From Tubulanus polymorphus (lineage: Eukaryota > Nemertea > Palaeonemertea > Tubulaniformes > Tubulanidae): a stretch of 64,000 nucleotides of DNA. The stretch lies in assembly GCF_964204645.1 (NCBI RefSeq), contig NC_134036.1:4328001-4392000 (forward strand), written 5' to 3'. Position 1 is the stretch's first letter; each line of letters starts with the position of its first letter. This document shows positions 26,064-38,130 of this stretch, one piece after another. Below the pieces are notes generated by a model. The model saw only the letters and a program-made list of their open reading frames with translations. It was not told where the DNA came from and ran no database searches. The position numbers and the translations under genes were made by a program.

Positions 26064-26165
26064 TCGCCATGGCTTAGAAGTAATGCCGATCTAAGACCTA
26101 ACTTAGTTATATAGCCAATCGAACGGATCTTAAAACCGATCTCAAGATTGAGATCTTAGAGTTTC
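26064..26165. mobile_element. MITE-like element of the cttaagaccagtc family, fourth copy
   Basis: Contains gccatggcttagaagtaatg, tatagccaatcgaac and gatctcaagattgagatctt, a palindromic end. More diverged than the other copies. Confidence 0.4.
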
Positions 26166-26889
26166 ATGTCCGATTTGTTGGACTATGTAAATGTGGCTCC
26201 GGTTAGCGTTCGAGCTTATCCGAATCGGGTAGCGAAGGAAATATGTCAAGGACACACAAAAGCGGTGCGCAAAGGTTGCCAGATTTCTCAAGGGGAAGAC
26301 TGCAGGGGCGATCGAGCGTGCGCACAGATGGACGGATCGCCGACGCGGAAACACAAAGAGCCGCCCGCTCGTCGGCGGTCTCTCGCCTTGAAAGCGACGG
26401 ATGAAATCAAAGTCGTTTATTTCTCCCGATACGACGGTGGATATTGCGTGTTTTGATACGAGTCAGTCGGCCGTCGTCGTCGGTGTCAGACAGCGAGCGC
26501 GCGCCGTTGTTGTGCCCAATCGACCGAAAACTCGACGATGAAAAACATCCAATGAATAATATATATATCTGTATATATATAAATATATACATCTATCCAT
26601 ATATCTGACGATCAAACGCCGAATTTAATCTAACTATCTATCTATGCATTTATGTATATTTGTTTTCGTGTGGATTGGTGTCGATGTATGATTTCGAACG
26701 AACGGTTAGATTTCTTTCTCAGAAATCTTAACAACTCCCGAAAATGCTACATTTATCTTAGAAATAAATCGCGAATCGGGAAATGTCTAGTTCGTAGATA
26801 TATCAAACTCATCCTCTGACTAAAATCGGATTTTGCCAAGATATCAGTTACGCCCGTGTACTGCGTTTTGGTTTAGATGATATGCCCCG

Positions 26890-27530
26890 AAAGGAGCAAG
26901 AATCTACCGTATTTCACAAACTCTTACTCCAGTATTTGACACCAACTCGGGGTAGAATTTTATCAGTCTCAACCGCGATAAGAGACAGAGTCTACTGTAT
27001 TTCACAAACTCTTACTCAGTATTTGACACCAACTCGGGGTAGAATTTTATCAGTCTCAACCGCGGTAAGAGACAGAGTCTACTGTATTTCACAAACTCTT
27101 ACTCAGTATTTGACATCAACTGTGGGTAGAATTTTATCAGTCTTAACTTAACCGCGGTAAGAGAGAGAGTCTACTGTATTTCACAAACTCTTACTCAGTA
27201 TTTGACACCAACTCGGGGTAGAATTTTATCAGTCTCAACCGCGATAAGAGACAGAGTCTACTGTATTTCACAAACTCTTACTCAGTATTTGACACCAACT
27301 CGGGGTAGAATTTTATCAGTCTCAACCGCGGTAAGAGACAGAGTCTACTGTATTTCACAAACTCTTACTCAGTATTTGACATCAACTGTGGGTAGAATTT
27401 TATCAGTCTTAACTTAACCGCGGTAAGAGAGAGAGTCTACTGTATTTCACAAAATCTCACTCAGTATTTAACACCAACTCGGGGTAGAATTTTAACCTGT
27501 CTCAACTTTACCGCAGTAAGAGACAGCGTC
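26890..27530 (+). repeat. 87-bp tandem array with a 266-bp higher-order unit
   Basis: The unit (caccaactcggggtagaatt ... ttcacaaactcttactcag) recurs at 26941, 27028, 27115, 27207, 27294 and 27381. The spacings are 87, 87, 92, 87 and 87. The 92-bp step carries an extra cttaa. The triplet of units 26941-27206 is then repeated almost exactly at 27207-27472, so the array grew by duplicating a three-unit block. Confidence 0.95.
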
Positions 27531-27534
27531 TACT

Positions 27535-28520
27535 AACTGTACCCTTATCGTACAAAACCAATCATATATTTTCGAAAAGAACGGATAGCAAGAAAAAAAC
27601 ACCTTTGTCATCGTTAATATCAACCAGCGAGACCTGCCGACCGACACCCGGTCGGCCCGTACGAGAACGAGCACATTATTGTGTGTACGTCTATTAGCAC
27701 GCGCGCGCTCGCTACGCTACGCGCTTTAGACATCTGGGAGTTCTTTTATGTTATTAACATCGGATTTATTGTATCTGTTAACAATATCATTTATTATTAG
27801 TCGGCGTTCGAACATCTGCCCCTCTCTCTCTGCCTCGATCGCTACCTATGCATAGCTCTTTCCATTCTTCCCCTATTCTAGAAGTGCTAGTCCGCCCATC
27901 GTATCATATACCTCGTCTAAACACTTCCCCTTCTCTGCCTAAATCTCTCCTCTTATCCCCTCACCCGTTGCTACTGTCCCCTCTAATATTTGCGCTATCG
28001 CGTGTCTAGTAAAATAAGTTAAAATTGCAAAAAATAAGAGAGCTCATTTTTCTCATAAGTGATTATAAAGAAAAGTTATACGATATCCTCAGTGTGGGCA
28101 ATGTTACTTCCCTTTCCTCTAATGCCAATAATCTTTCCTTCTGCGCTAGCTCCCTCTCAACCCTAATTACTTTCCCCTATCTATTTTTCCTATACAACGC
28201 GCGTTTCGTATTGTGAATAATTATATATAAAACTACAAAATGCGTCATCATTTTTCTCTAAAGCGAATCGAGAGAAGAGCAATAAATTATGAGATATCCT
28301 CGGCGAGAGTTGTTTCCTTTCAAGTGCGGTCCATTGTGCTAGCGATTACAATAATAGTACGCGTAAAATAACCAAATCGCCCGACTGGCCCTGATTTTTT
28401 TCATGAAAAGAGTAAGAATATCTGATTCCCTGGGAGAGGGAAAAATAAATCCGCATTTATCACCCCCTCCAGATTTTCTTGATCTAAAATAATCAATCGT
28501 TAATAACTACGTAGTCGTTC
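27535..28520. other. Pyrimidine-rich tract and spacer
   Basis: 27820-28200 is strongly C/T-biased on the plus strand with repeated ctctctcc, ttcccc and tatctc words. It resembles 38745-38885 and 44850-45060, which share the same texture. No gene. Confidence 0.5.
28013..28325. repeat. Worn direct duplication of about 100 bp
   Basis: The segment at about 28013-28115 (aaattgcaaaaaataagaga ... acgatatcctcagtgtgg) is echoed at about 28218-28325 (aaactacaaaatgcgtcatc ... gagatatcctcggcgaga). Confidence 0.45.
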
Positions 28521-28638
28521 GAAAATCATCCGAACATTATGACGGTCAAAAATTTTAAAAGAAATCTACAAGAGCCCGAACGCGAAAATCCTATATTCGA
28601 AAAAAACCCCAAGCCCGACAGCAAAATTAGATATTTAC

Positions 28639-28795
28639 CTCCACCCTTCAGCTGTTCGACGGCACCACCGGCGGTGATTTGTATTGGTATGCCCATCGCC
28701 TGGGATTTGGCCAGGGCGGCCGGGTCCATGGCGATCATCTGCGGCTGTTGTTGCTGTTGTTGAGCGTGAGCGGCGGCTACCATGCTATCCAACAT
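28639..28795 (-). CDS. Probable first coding exon, poly-Gln and Ala/Met-rich, likely of the CELF-like gene
   Basis: The frame starts at an ATG at 28795 (minus) and gives 52 codons before a good donor (gtaaatatc) at 28638: MLDSMVAAAHAQ, a run of six Gln, then PQMIAMDPAALAKSQ and AMGIPIQITAGGAVEQLKGG. Beyond the donor the reading frame changes character and soon stops. A disordered, Gln/Ala-rich N-terminus ahead of RRM1 is common in CELF proteins and their relatives, but this segment carries no domain of its own. It ends in phase 1 with a G, which is the phase and the base the RRM2 exon at 4910 needs to make Glu. Assignment to the CELF gene is inference from strand, position and phase; it could be the first exon of another minus-strand gene. 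A methionine five codons in (ATG of Met5) is an alternative start. Confidence 0.6.
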
Positions 28796-29500
28796 TTTTG
28801 CGGAGATAATTCTTTCTTTTCTAACGATAAATCAAGATAACGACGATTTCTTTTTCACTGCACTCCGATCTGCGCAATCGACGACGAAGTAAACGCTTTA
28901 ATCAACGAACGTTTACACGCGAAAATCCTTCCAAAAATATATATAGAATAAAAAATCTCTTTTTCTATCTTTCTCGTCGAAAAGATATTGGCGTAAAATT
29001 GTTTTCTTCTTTTCTAACTTCAACAATATTCGACACTTAAAACTTAACTGAATTGACTTTAGCTGCGCGCGCGCGATTTTCCTTATCCTTTCTTCTTCTC
29101 CGGAGAACTTCCTCGGATATTCACAAAATATATAATTCCAACACAAGCGAAATAATACGATACGACTTGAAACTATATCGGTTGCGATCGCTGGTGATGC
29201 GAAAATATATCTTGAGTGTAGAATCTGCGCGATATCAACAACGAACACGTCCGAGAACGCAGCAACACGAGTAATATATATATATATAATATATGGTAAA
29301 TAATGACAACACACAATATTGAACGATGCGCTCGAAACGGCTGCACTGAGTCGACTGACTGTAGCGACACGGAGAGACAGAGACTGAGCCGGCGCTCGCG
29401 ATAGTGGCGACACTACGACGACGGCGGCGGAGCGCGCGGACAAAGAGATGCCGAACCGCTTTGTTCGCGACGGATTTCAAAGCGAAAAATCAGGTCGCGC
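28796..29500 (-). promoter_or_regulatory. Candidate 5' leader and promoter region of the minus-strand gene
   Basis: The DNA immediately 5' of the 28795 ATG changes from AT-rich leader-like sequence (28800-29060), through a (TA)n tract at 29273-29295, into a CpG-rich stretch at about 29380-29480 (repeated cgcg, gcggcgg and cgacg). That arrangement suits a transcription start between about 29.0 and 29.45 kb. No single TATA or initiator can be fixed. The minus strand is also open for 176 codons here (28913-29443), ending 118 bp before the ATG; it has no recognisable domain and is probably chance, but it would be a long upstream ORF if transcribed. Confidence 0.3.
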
Positions 29501-29899
29501 CGGAAGGTGAGAACGGAGAGATCGAACGAGCGGCAGCGCGCTTCGACTATTAGCGCTAATTGTCGGAGCGTATCGATATGAATTATGAAGCGACTTTCCT
29601 ACGCAGAATGAATGTATCAGCGCCGCTAAATATAGATGTGTACGTATGATATCTCGGGAGGACGCTGATTTTTGACGACCCGTTATTTTCGTCGGAGGGC
29701 TATTTTCGGGCGGGAGCTCGGTCATTTTCTATGTCGTTATTCTCAAGGGTGGTCGGGCGGTGGAGGCTGATTGCTCGAATGTGCCTCAAAAATAAAAAGT
29801 AATTCAACTGATTGTAAAGGTCGACTGATTGATAAGGCCTCAAATCTTCATCATTGTCCTACTCGACTGCTCATGCCAACTCCAGAGGTAGTTTTCCTA

Positions 29900-30040
29900 G
29901 TTATGGCTTAAGACTTAAGACCCGCCTAGGACTGACTAAGTTTCATAATAACCAATCTAACAACTTGCGACAACTAACAATTACTAACGACCAATCTTTA
30001 GATTAAATGCCACTATTGGACTTAAGTCTTAACTACACGG
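29900..30040. mobile_element. MITE-like element of the cttaagaccagtc family, third copy
   Basis: Left end ttatggcttaagacttaaga, right end ggacttaagtcttaactac; internal ataaccaatctaacaacttg matches the copy at 34955-35075. Confidence 0.45.
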
Positions 30041-30419
30041 AATCGGTCCGAGTAATTGCTGTATCTCATAAACCGGTAGGTTTAGTTAGGTCGCATTGTA
30101 CTGTCACGCTTTCTCAAGTTAACTCGTGAACCTATTCTTAAATCGTATAAACGATGATCTATTTTTGCGGTACCGTCTTTACGGAACAGTAACTGTTTCT
30201 TGTATTAGAAATGCAACGAGATGTTGAAACTTAAAATAAAAACAAACTTAACACCGATCGTTTCAATGACTTCAGCGTGCCATCTATTTATTTTTTTTAA
30301 TTTTTTCTACCATTCATTCGTTTGTATTTCAATACGTGTTTTTGTCGGGGTCTTTGAGCATACTTTTAGATATCTAGCCTTCGTATGGCTCTTTCGGGTG
30401 CATTATCATCCGTATATTC

Positions 30420-30550
30420 AGGGTGTGGCCACTTTCCAACTATAGTTATCACATTCATTCCCTGTTGTTCTAAATGTTTGTAAATCCCTGAGTTTTCCAG
30501 GGTTTCCAGATCAACGGCCAGCATCCTGTATACCACAAACATTTTCAATA
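30420..30550 (+). mobile_element. Partial element with a gggtgtggccacttt end
   Basis: Begins agggtgtggccactttccaa, matching the end of the element at 51055-51400 in inverted orientation, and continues with ccctgagttttccagggttt, similar to its subterminal part. The other end is not found. The 60-codon frame on the minus strand here (30366-30548) is most simply read as part of this repeat. Confidence 0.4.
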
Positions 30551-31134
30551 ATCAACTTTGACGAACCTTTGCAGATGATTTATTCAATTCGCATTATCAT
30601 CATCTTAGTAATATGTAAACCGCTCCGAAACGTAGGGTGCGGCACAGGAAATAAAGTTGTCATCGTCGTTAACATAAAACCTAGAACCACCAGACGAAAA
30701 GACACAAAAAACAATCCTCGAACAGGAAGGGTTAAAGCGCGCGCGATGTAGAAAAAGCCATTAGTTGATTAAACGGGTGATGAATAAATAAAAATCAAAA
30801 CTGATTGATATCGACGAGGTTCGCCAAACAAAAACCCGAACTGCCCGACCACGCGTGGTGTCTTTGTTATAGAAAAACGAAAATACAGGAAAAAAAAACA
30901 ATCGAGATATAGCTAGGCTGTACGGTAAGCAAATATGCTTTTAGATTTATTAATAATATCGTAATTCGGTTTCGCGTTATGAGCCGATCACGCGCTTCGC
31001 CCACGACGACGTGACAACCGAACTCCGGTGGTCGCCTCCGAGAAGAGCTGAAACAATGGATATATATAGGCTGTAGGGATGCACGTGTTATCGATGCTTT
31101 AACTTTTGTTGAACCGAAACTGAGTTGGTTAAAT

Positions 31135-31530
31135 TATGATTTATGCAATCGTAGAATTGGGTCCTGAGTCGAATTAAACTTATCCCAACTGCCGAACTGG
31201 ACCCATAGTCAAGTTTAACCAATACAACCGTTAAACTGGATCTAGGGTAGAGTTAAATCCGCATAAGTGTGGAACTGGGACCAGAGTCAAATGAAACCCA
31301 CACAACAGTGGAACGGGATTTGGAGTAGAATTAAATCCGCACAAGTGTGGAACTGGTACCAGAGACGCATTAAATCCACACAACCGTGGAACTGGGTCTA
31401 GAGTCTAGTTAATTCCACACAACTGCGGAACTGGGTCCAAAGTCGAATCAAACCCACAAAACTGTGGATCTTGGTATACAGAACCGAACAAACTGTGCAA
31501 ATGAAAGATGAGTCAGTCGTGGAACTGTAA
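31135..31530 (+). repeat. 39-bp tandem family, locus 5
   Basis: About nine units based on cacacaactgtggaactggg plus tccagagtcgaattaaacc, the best preserved plus-oriented copy of the family. Confidence 0.9.
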
Positions 31531-32041
31531 CTGGATTCGTGTATGTTAATAGAATCACAGTAAAGCCCTAGCGTCTCAAGAATGTCCGTCGCTGCACCTG
31601 ACACACGCACAGCAAAATCGGGCAATATGCCAACACTTTGCATAACGTCCTCGCTACTGCGCGTTGTCTATTACCGATACTACACGATAGCTAACATCCT
31701 GATCCGCGCGGGGCTTACGTCAGATCTCCGGGGATGGAATCTCGTCGATAACGAAATCAATAACGTTTACGACGATGACGACGACTACGAGTGTAGGACG
31801 GACGCGTAAACTAACCCAAGGTCGCGCCGTTACTCCACGCGTGACCTTCGATCGCGCGCCACGGGTAGCGGATATTAAGACGCGCCGTACCTTACTATAG
31901 TGAAGGGTCAATGAATTTTTTAAAAAGACAAAAAACCTTTTCTTTGTTGAAGAAAACTACAAACTTGTGAAGAAAAGTAATGACTCAATTTTAGAAAAAG
32001 ATGTTTCTAACATGGCTACTCTTTTATTTTATTTTTTTTGT

Positions 32042-32124
32042 TGAAAAATGGGTCATATGGAATCGATTCGAAACGTCTATACTCTTTTAGTTTTTGAAAA
32101 TGGCTCGTAGAGTAGAGTCGAAAT
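32042..32124 (+). ncRNA. Two decayed hammerhead-like motifs in tandem
   Basis: Two units about 53 bp apart: TGAAAAATGGGTC ... GATTCGAAACGTC (32042-32077) and TGAAAATGGCTC ... GAGTCGAAATATC (32095-32126). Each is followed by a similar string (actcttttagtttttg / actttcttagtttttg). The second keeps a GGCTC/GAGTC stem with one mismatch; the first is poorly paired. A third relative, TGAAAAATGGCTC ... TTGAGCAGAAAG, lies at 11007-11035. Confidence 0.28.
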
Positions 32125-33545
32125 ATCTAGTACTTTCTTAGTTTTTGTTGATTATTATTGTGGGGTTTTGAGTCGGTCGAGTTATAGGAAACACGTGTCT
32201 ATGGAAATAGCTACCTTTTTGTTTTAGGGACTACGATATGCAGAACAAAGGGACTAATTATTTGGCTGTATATAAAACGTGATATTTCGAACTACATTTC
32301 CCATTCTGTCTGATCTTTATAATAACAACATCCAGCGAGGTAAGGCTCGGGGGCGTAGCAAAGTTTAACAGTATTCAAACAAATACACGTGCGAATATCT
32401 TCATAGAATTAGCAGTATAAACGTGTGTGTGTATGCGGAATATATTCTCGCGAAAAACGACGAACAATGCGCGGGGTCGATGCGGCCGGGCAGAGTTCAC
32501 CGGCGGGAACTCCACCCTTCTCCCGTTCCCATTCGCGCTTTGAGGCCCGGATCGGGCGCAGGCGACTTAAACAAAGCGATCGGATGGCGTCGTCCGCGCC
32601 CAAACGCGACCGCGCATTGTGATCAGAGCAGCGAGCGAGCGCCCACATTGTTATATATATACTCACACTTTATTAATACAACTCCGTGTTGATCTCAACA
32701 AAATAGATGTAACGATCATTGACTGAAATAGTGGAAGCGTTCGTGCCAGTTGTTAAAACTAGAAAAAAAACTCCCCGATCGTTTTTTTCCCATTTTTTTT
32801 TTTAAATTAAACTTTTGGTCCGGTTTGAATAGTTGTATCTATTCGCGATTACCAATACATCGCGCTATGATTTCATTCGATATAATGTCGAATCCCATGT
32901 TGAATGTGACTTAAAGGGTTTATTGCAAAAAATACTAGACATGTTTCGGGTGGTTCCTGTACCGCGCTCCTTCAGTCTAATCAAGATAGTACGATTTCTG
33001 TTGCGAAACGACACGCCCGGTTAAAGTGTAAGTTAGGATTGCGTTGTCCATTAAAACGTGAAGTTGCCAATCAAGCGATTAATCTAAAAGATATTATGCT
33101 CGTCTTGGTTTATCTTAAAGCTGTGGACGAGGTTGAACTAAGGTATTACTCAACTTAAGCTTCGCCATCAGTTACGAACGGCATGCACATATATTAATTC
33201 GCACTTAATTAGTACCTATCGTGCGCGAGATACGTCATTGTTTCGCCGTTTCGTATTACCGCTCCCTGTTCGCTCACCGGGTGGTGCGAACCGTCAACAC
33301 CGCCACACCCAAACCGACAGTTCCGATTCGGGGGGAAATTGTTACGTTCGTCGTTAATTGTTCGTTCATTAACGGCTGTGACGACGCGTAAGATCGGTCT
33401 GCATTTGACAGTTATAGTACTCGCCAACCCGCTGAGTTCGACTCCGAAATCAATGTCCGGTCCAGCCGTCCTCGGCGGGTGTTTACAGTGCCAGACATTA
33501 AGAAAGAATGCTATCTCGAAAACTGGTGGACACCGTAAGCGTCAA

Positions 33546-34130
33546 AAACTGACCCCCTGTGCCGTAGTATTTAAGCGATAGTTTACATCAAACAGCCTTT
33601 CAGATTTAAACTCTGATTAAGATTAAACAAATTTTCAGTAACTGACCCCTGTACCGTGGTATTTAAACACTGGTTTGCATAAAACAACCTTTCAGTTACT
33701 GACCCCTGCACCGCGGTATTTAAACACTGGTTTACCAATAAACAACCTTCCAGTAACTGACCCCTGTACCGTGGTATTTAAACACTGGTTTACATTAAAC
33801 AACCTTCCAGTAACTGACCCCTGTACCGCGGTATTTTAACACTGGTTAACATTAAACAAACTTTCAGTAACTGACCCCTGAACCGCGGTATTTAAACTCT
33901 GGTTAAGATTAAACAAATTTTCAGTAACTGACCCCTGTACCGCGGTATTTAAACACAGGTTTACATTAAACAACCTTTCAGTTACTGACCCCTGTACCGC
34001 GGTATTTAAACACTGGTTTACCAATAAACAACCTTCCAGTAACTGACCCCTGTACCGCGGTATTTAAACACTGGTTTACATCAAACAACCCTTTAGTTAT
34101 CTGACCCACCGCGGTATTTAAACACACAAG
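33546..34130 (-). repeat. 57-bp tandem array, locus 2 (inverted)
   Basis: About ten copies of the same 57-bp unit as at 17473 and 54311 but on the opposite strand (ctgacccctgtaccgcggta on the plus strand). It begins with a degenerate copy (ctgaccccctgtgccgtagt). Copies differ by a few substitutions, and some have ttttcag in place of ctttcag or ccttccag. Confidence 0.93.
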
Positions 34131-34954
34131 CATCTAGTAAGTTCTTAGCTATTTACATATTTTGTACAAGTTTTGATTTGACGATTATGCAACGATTACT
34201 ATAACGCATTCACGCGTACGCTATCACCTCTGAACTTACGAGTATTAATAGCCTATTTATACAACGACCCCAAGAATCAGATGAAGCAATCGAGTCCTTT
34301 TATGCTATTGATTCAGGGTACTTAATTACGCGCTCAGAACTTCGAATTGATAATGGGTATATATTTATACAAAATCCTATAAGGAGGGATATAGATAGAT
34401 TTGATAGTTTGACGCACAAGGGCACGGACGCGATAAGGGTGTTGTCCCCCTTTTGTCACTCTGTAGAGGCCGACGTGATTGAATGCGACGCGCATCTCAA
34501 AAGCAGCTGCCCCGGATTCGGACTAATGTACAGTCGGCTTCATTACCAGTTGTCGTGTTCTATTATGTTTCGATCGAAGCATTGAAACCTAGAATAGTTA
34601 GAAGTAGTCGCGTGCGGATTAGCCACGGGAACTAGCGAGCGGGACACCTGCTCCGACGAGCGTGTCCCAAAGCGATTCGCAGAGGCGGCGGCTTTCGACA
34701 AGCTCCATATCGATCGAGACGAGAACAAAGGAAATGTCGATGGCCGGCCGGCGATGATGACTTCGTTGGAATTTATTTACGAGGAGGCCGCTCTCTCGAT
34801 GGACGAGCGATGCTACATCGACTTCGGCGACGAAGGCTCGCTTCATCTTCCGCTACGAAGGCTTTCGTGAGCAGCCGACACTTTAGAATATACGGTTCTG
34901 CTCGCGAGGAAATCGAGCCTATATCCATAAGAAAGAACATTTCAACGTCCGGGG

Positions 34955-35075
34955 GCCACTTGCACAGTCATGGCTTAGACTTAAGACCAGTCTAAAACCA
35001 ACTTAGTTCTATAGCCAATCTAACAACTTAAGACCAGTCTTAAGATTTAAGACCACTTTTGGACTTCAGTCACGA
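34955..35075. mobile_element. MITE-like element of the cttaagaccagtc family
   Basis: Starts near cacagtcatggcttagac, contains ttaagaccagtcta and its inverted partners, and ends ttcagtcacgactgtgg, giving inverted ends based on cacagtc and gactgtg. Relatives lie at 26064-26165, 29900-30040, 48760-48940 and 50190-50325 with the same vocabulary (aagaccagtctaa, atagccaatctaac, gccatgactg). Its right end runs into gactgtggaactg, the keyword of the 39-bp tandem family. Confidence 0.55.
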
Positions 35076-35104
35076 CTGTGGAACTGAATTGCATTTTTGA
35101 GACT

Positions 35105-35565
35105 TCACCCCGAGATGTCATTTTCTTGTCTTTATTGAAAAGTTCAGCAGACACCAGATATTAGACATTATGATCGATGAATGTCCGAAACATGTCGTCA
35201 ACTATTTAAGATCAGGATTTCACCCAAGACATCTTTAACTGATAATGAAGTATATACAAACACCTGACATTAGACATTTTATCAGCACACCTACTTTCAA
35301 AAACCGATAGTCCACACTTCACCTCTTCAGAAGTTTACCTGATCGCCCAGACTTCACGTCTTGTGAACTCCAACTGAGACATTTCTAATTGAACATAAAC
35401 TACAATCATCAGATATTAGACATTCGATCAGCCGACTTTCAGAAACTGATCGTCCACACTTCACTTGTGTTAAGAACTCATGTGTCCAGTGTTTTACCTG
35501 AGACATTTTGTAATCGGAAATCATATATAAAACACTAGACATTAGACATTTTATCAGCACACGTC
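35105..35565 (-). repeat. About 100-bp repeat family, locus 1
   Basis: Four to five copies of a unit with gacattttatcagcacac, accgatagtccacacttcac and gacatttctaattgaacat. The reverse complements of these phrases make up the plus-oriented loci at 58190 and 63590. Spacing varies between about 80 and 120 bp. Confidence 0.8.
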
Positions 35566-36430
35566 AAGACGCGGTCTTCCAAGGGTCACAATGTAAAGAT
35601 CAGAGTGTCTGCAGGGGCGGGGAAGGGGGTGGCCGGTGCCAGGCTACTGATTGATTACACATATGCATTAAAGCTTTCCGAGTTCGTGAACTCGCTAGAA
35701 GATATTCTAAAAGCTGTGTCGTTGATCCGGGCAATCATATCCTCTTTTCTCCCGGCGGCAAGCCCGGCAAAATTAGCGATTTCAATCTCGACGAACTCGC
35801 GTCATCAAATCATAAGCTTACCCCAGCCAGGCGTCATATTGCGACCCCCGCGCTAGGCGGTTAATACCATCTCGCGAAATGGTGACGACTCGTGAACCAA
35901 CGTAGAGACAATAATACGCAAATCACGATTCTAATCAACGCGCGCGCGATCGTTCAAGGCCGCGACGCCGCGTTCGAAAAGACGGCGTCGGGTTCATTTT
36001 CTAAGCACGCGCTCGATTTCGATTATGTTTTATCAATTTCTAATGAATACATTAACATAAATTTCATAACAGCAAGCGCTTTGTTCGCTCCTGCAAATAC
36101 GCGTAGTTTGATAATGGTTTCGGCTTTTCGCCATCAGTAAAATGAATACCAGGGACAATCCTTATTTTCAGAGATAAAAAGAAAACTACACGTCGTAGCT
36201 TTACTGAAACGTGTTTGTCGTATCCAAACGCTGAAGTACTTCGATATCATATTCGATAGACTTTCATAAACGCATTATCGGGAAAAACGATATCATCGAT
36301 AAGAAAAAAAAAACACCCGTACGTAAATATAGCCGAAGCTAATTGGGATTGAGGGCAGCGAGGGCATTGGGCGATGAAATATCCAAACGGCGTCACTTGA
36401 CCCAATTCGAAGTGTATTTCAGAGTTAGCC

Positions 36431-36461
<31 letters not shown>

Positions 36462-36623
36462 AGTGGGAGAGTGGCGCCGAGCGAGTCAGCTGCCGCTCGT
36501 GTTATTAGTGACATTTTCGAGGGCTCTTCCTACGTCGCTTTCACAACACTAGTCAATTACCGATCCCCTAATGGATGTATTTACTTGCGCGCACTATAGT
36601 TCCGTAACGTCATTTCGGCCACG

Positions 36624-36680
<57 letters not shown>
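36624..36680. repeat. (AT)n microsatellite
   Basis: About 56 bp of almost pure TA dinucleotide. Confidence 0.98.
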
Positions 36681-36684
<4 letters not shown>

Positions 36685-37149
36685 GATATTGAATATTTCA
36701 GATTCAGTTTCTCAGTTGGAGAGTGAATTCCGAGTTTTAGAATTACAGTTCATTTTCGATTATAGTTAACTTCCATAACCTGATTCCACAGTTGTGAGTT
36801 TAAGTTAACGCCGAGTTTGAATCAGTTCATTTTCGATCAGATAACTCTTAGTCGAATCTTAGCTCAGAACTGCGGAATTGGGTCCTACACTTGTTGGAAC
36901 CGTGTCCGGCATCTGAAACCCATATATCACGTATGAACATAGACAACGTACAGCCCCATTATCCGGTTACACTTTTCTTCGTTTAATCATTTTTAAAAGA
37001 AAATACAAAACTTACTTACTTTCATCTTATCAAAAATAATGAACCTGTATGATTAAACTTTATTTGGATATGAATTTATATTCAAACATGCATTTATACG
37101 TATGAGAGATTTTGATGTGATTGTGTTGTGTGATTGTGTTGTGTGAATA

Positions 37150-37400
37150 TGTTGTGTGATTGTTGTATGGCTGGGGTTCGGGATGGGTTTAGGGGCCAGT
37201 TTCTTACAAGCCTCGGCTTTTTACTGCTCCCTCCTCTCTATTTCTGTTATATATACTGTGAAATAAATCTATTTATTTATTCATTTATTCATTCACTTAT
37301 ATTGAAATATCTATTCATGTATATCTGTGTATTACCGGTAATGATGATTCTGCATTATATGTAACTGAAATTGTAAAAGAAAATAAAGATGATGATGATG
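37150..37400 (+). mobile_element. Truncated non-LTR retrotransposon 3' end
   Basis: The segment holds cttacaagcctcggcttttt, a pyrimidine stretch, several atttatt repeats, and closes with aaaataaagatgatgatgat before unrelated DNA. A short UTR ending in a simple (gat)n tail with no coding sequence is the usual look of a 5'-truncated LINE. The element class cannot be told from this alone. Confidence 0.45.
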
Positions 37401-37964
37401 GTACTTAATATATCGTCTTATAATGTAACATTTCAATGAAAATAAATTTCAATTTTAAAAGGGTCTGGGGGATCTATTCAAGATAGGAAGTTGGGTAATA
37501 GACGTGAACGATTGAAACTAGGGTCTGAAGTAGTCAATTTTATGTAATACTCAATGTGGAAACGGGTTTAAGTCGGACTGAACCCACACGACCGTGGAAC
37601 TATAGGATCGGAATCATATCAAACCCATGTAACTGTGGAACTATGCGTACACAACTGAGCCCAGCTTCAAATCAAACATAGCCCTATATGAATTAGGCCT
37701 AAAATGACATAATTCATGAAAAAAGCATATCATAATCCGCGATGCCTGCTGTACTTTATGTTGTGTCGCTGTGCGTAAGAAAGCCAATGATATTGCTGAC
37801 ATTTGGTTTAGGTTGGTTGACGCAATCTTGTGAGAAAACTGCATCTACAACGACATTTGTTTCTGGCAATATATCCGTCATCTGTCGTCGACAGTGCGAC
37901 AACCGTTAAAATGGCAAAAATACCCTTTTACAGCAATTTCGATCGAGCATTCGATGGATTTAGA

Positions 37965-38130
37965 AATGTCTCAGGTGAAGTACTGAACACATTTGAAGCA
38001 TGGACGATCAGTTTCTGGAAGTGTGCTGATAAAAATAATGTCTGATGTCTGGTGTAATTCTAGTTTTTTTTTAAAGAATATCCCAGGTGATGCACTGAAT
38101 GAACACATTTGAACAATAACTGTCAACATT
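37965..38130 (+). repeat. About 100-bp repeat family, locus 2
   Basis: One and a half copies: tgtctcaggtgaagtactga, gatcagtttctggaagtgtg and ctgatgtctggtgtaatt. Confidence 0.7.

Larger units (their letters stand above)
4911..28638 (-). other. Presumed long intron(s) of the CELF-like gene
   Basis: This interval separates the RRM2 exon from the likely first coding exon on the same strand. It should hold the RRM1 exons (usually one of about 150 bp or more, then 83 and 49 bp) if the gene is intact and the 28.6 kb exon belongs to it. I could not find them. It is filled with the repeats listed separately. Confidence 0.4.

Noticed and set aside
26890-27530. CRISPR-like array of regular repeats
   Set aside because: Units are contiguous with no unique spacers and the genome is animal; it is an ordinary tandem repeat.
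30366-30548. 60-codon minus-strand frame that reads like protein
   Set aside because: Overlaps the end of a repeat related to the 51055-51400 transposon; more simply explained as mobile-element sequence.
35605-36140. Two plus-strand frames of 83 and 82 codons with ordinary composition
   Set aside because: No domain, no convincing splice sites, and no relation between them.
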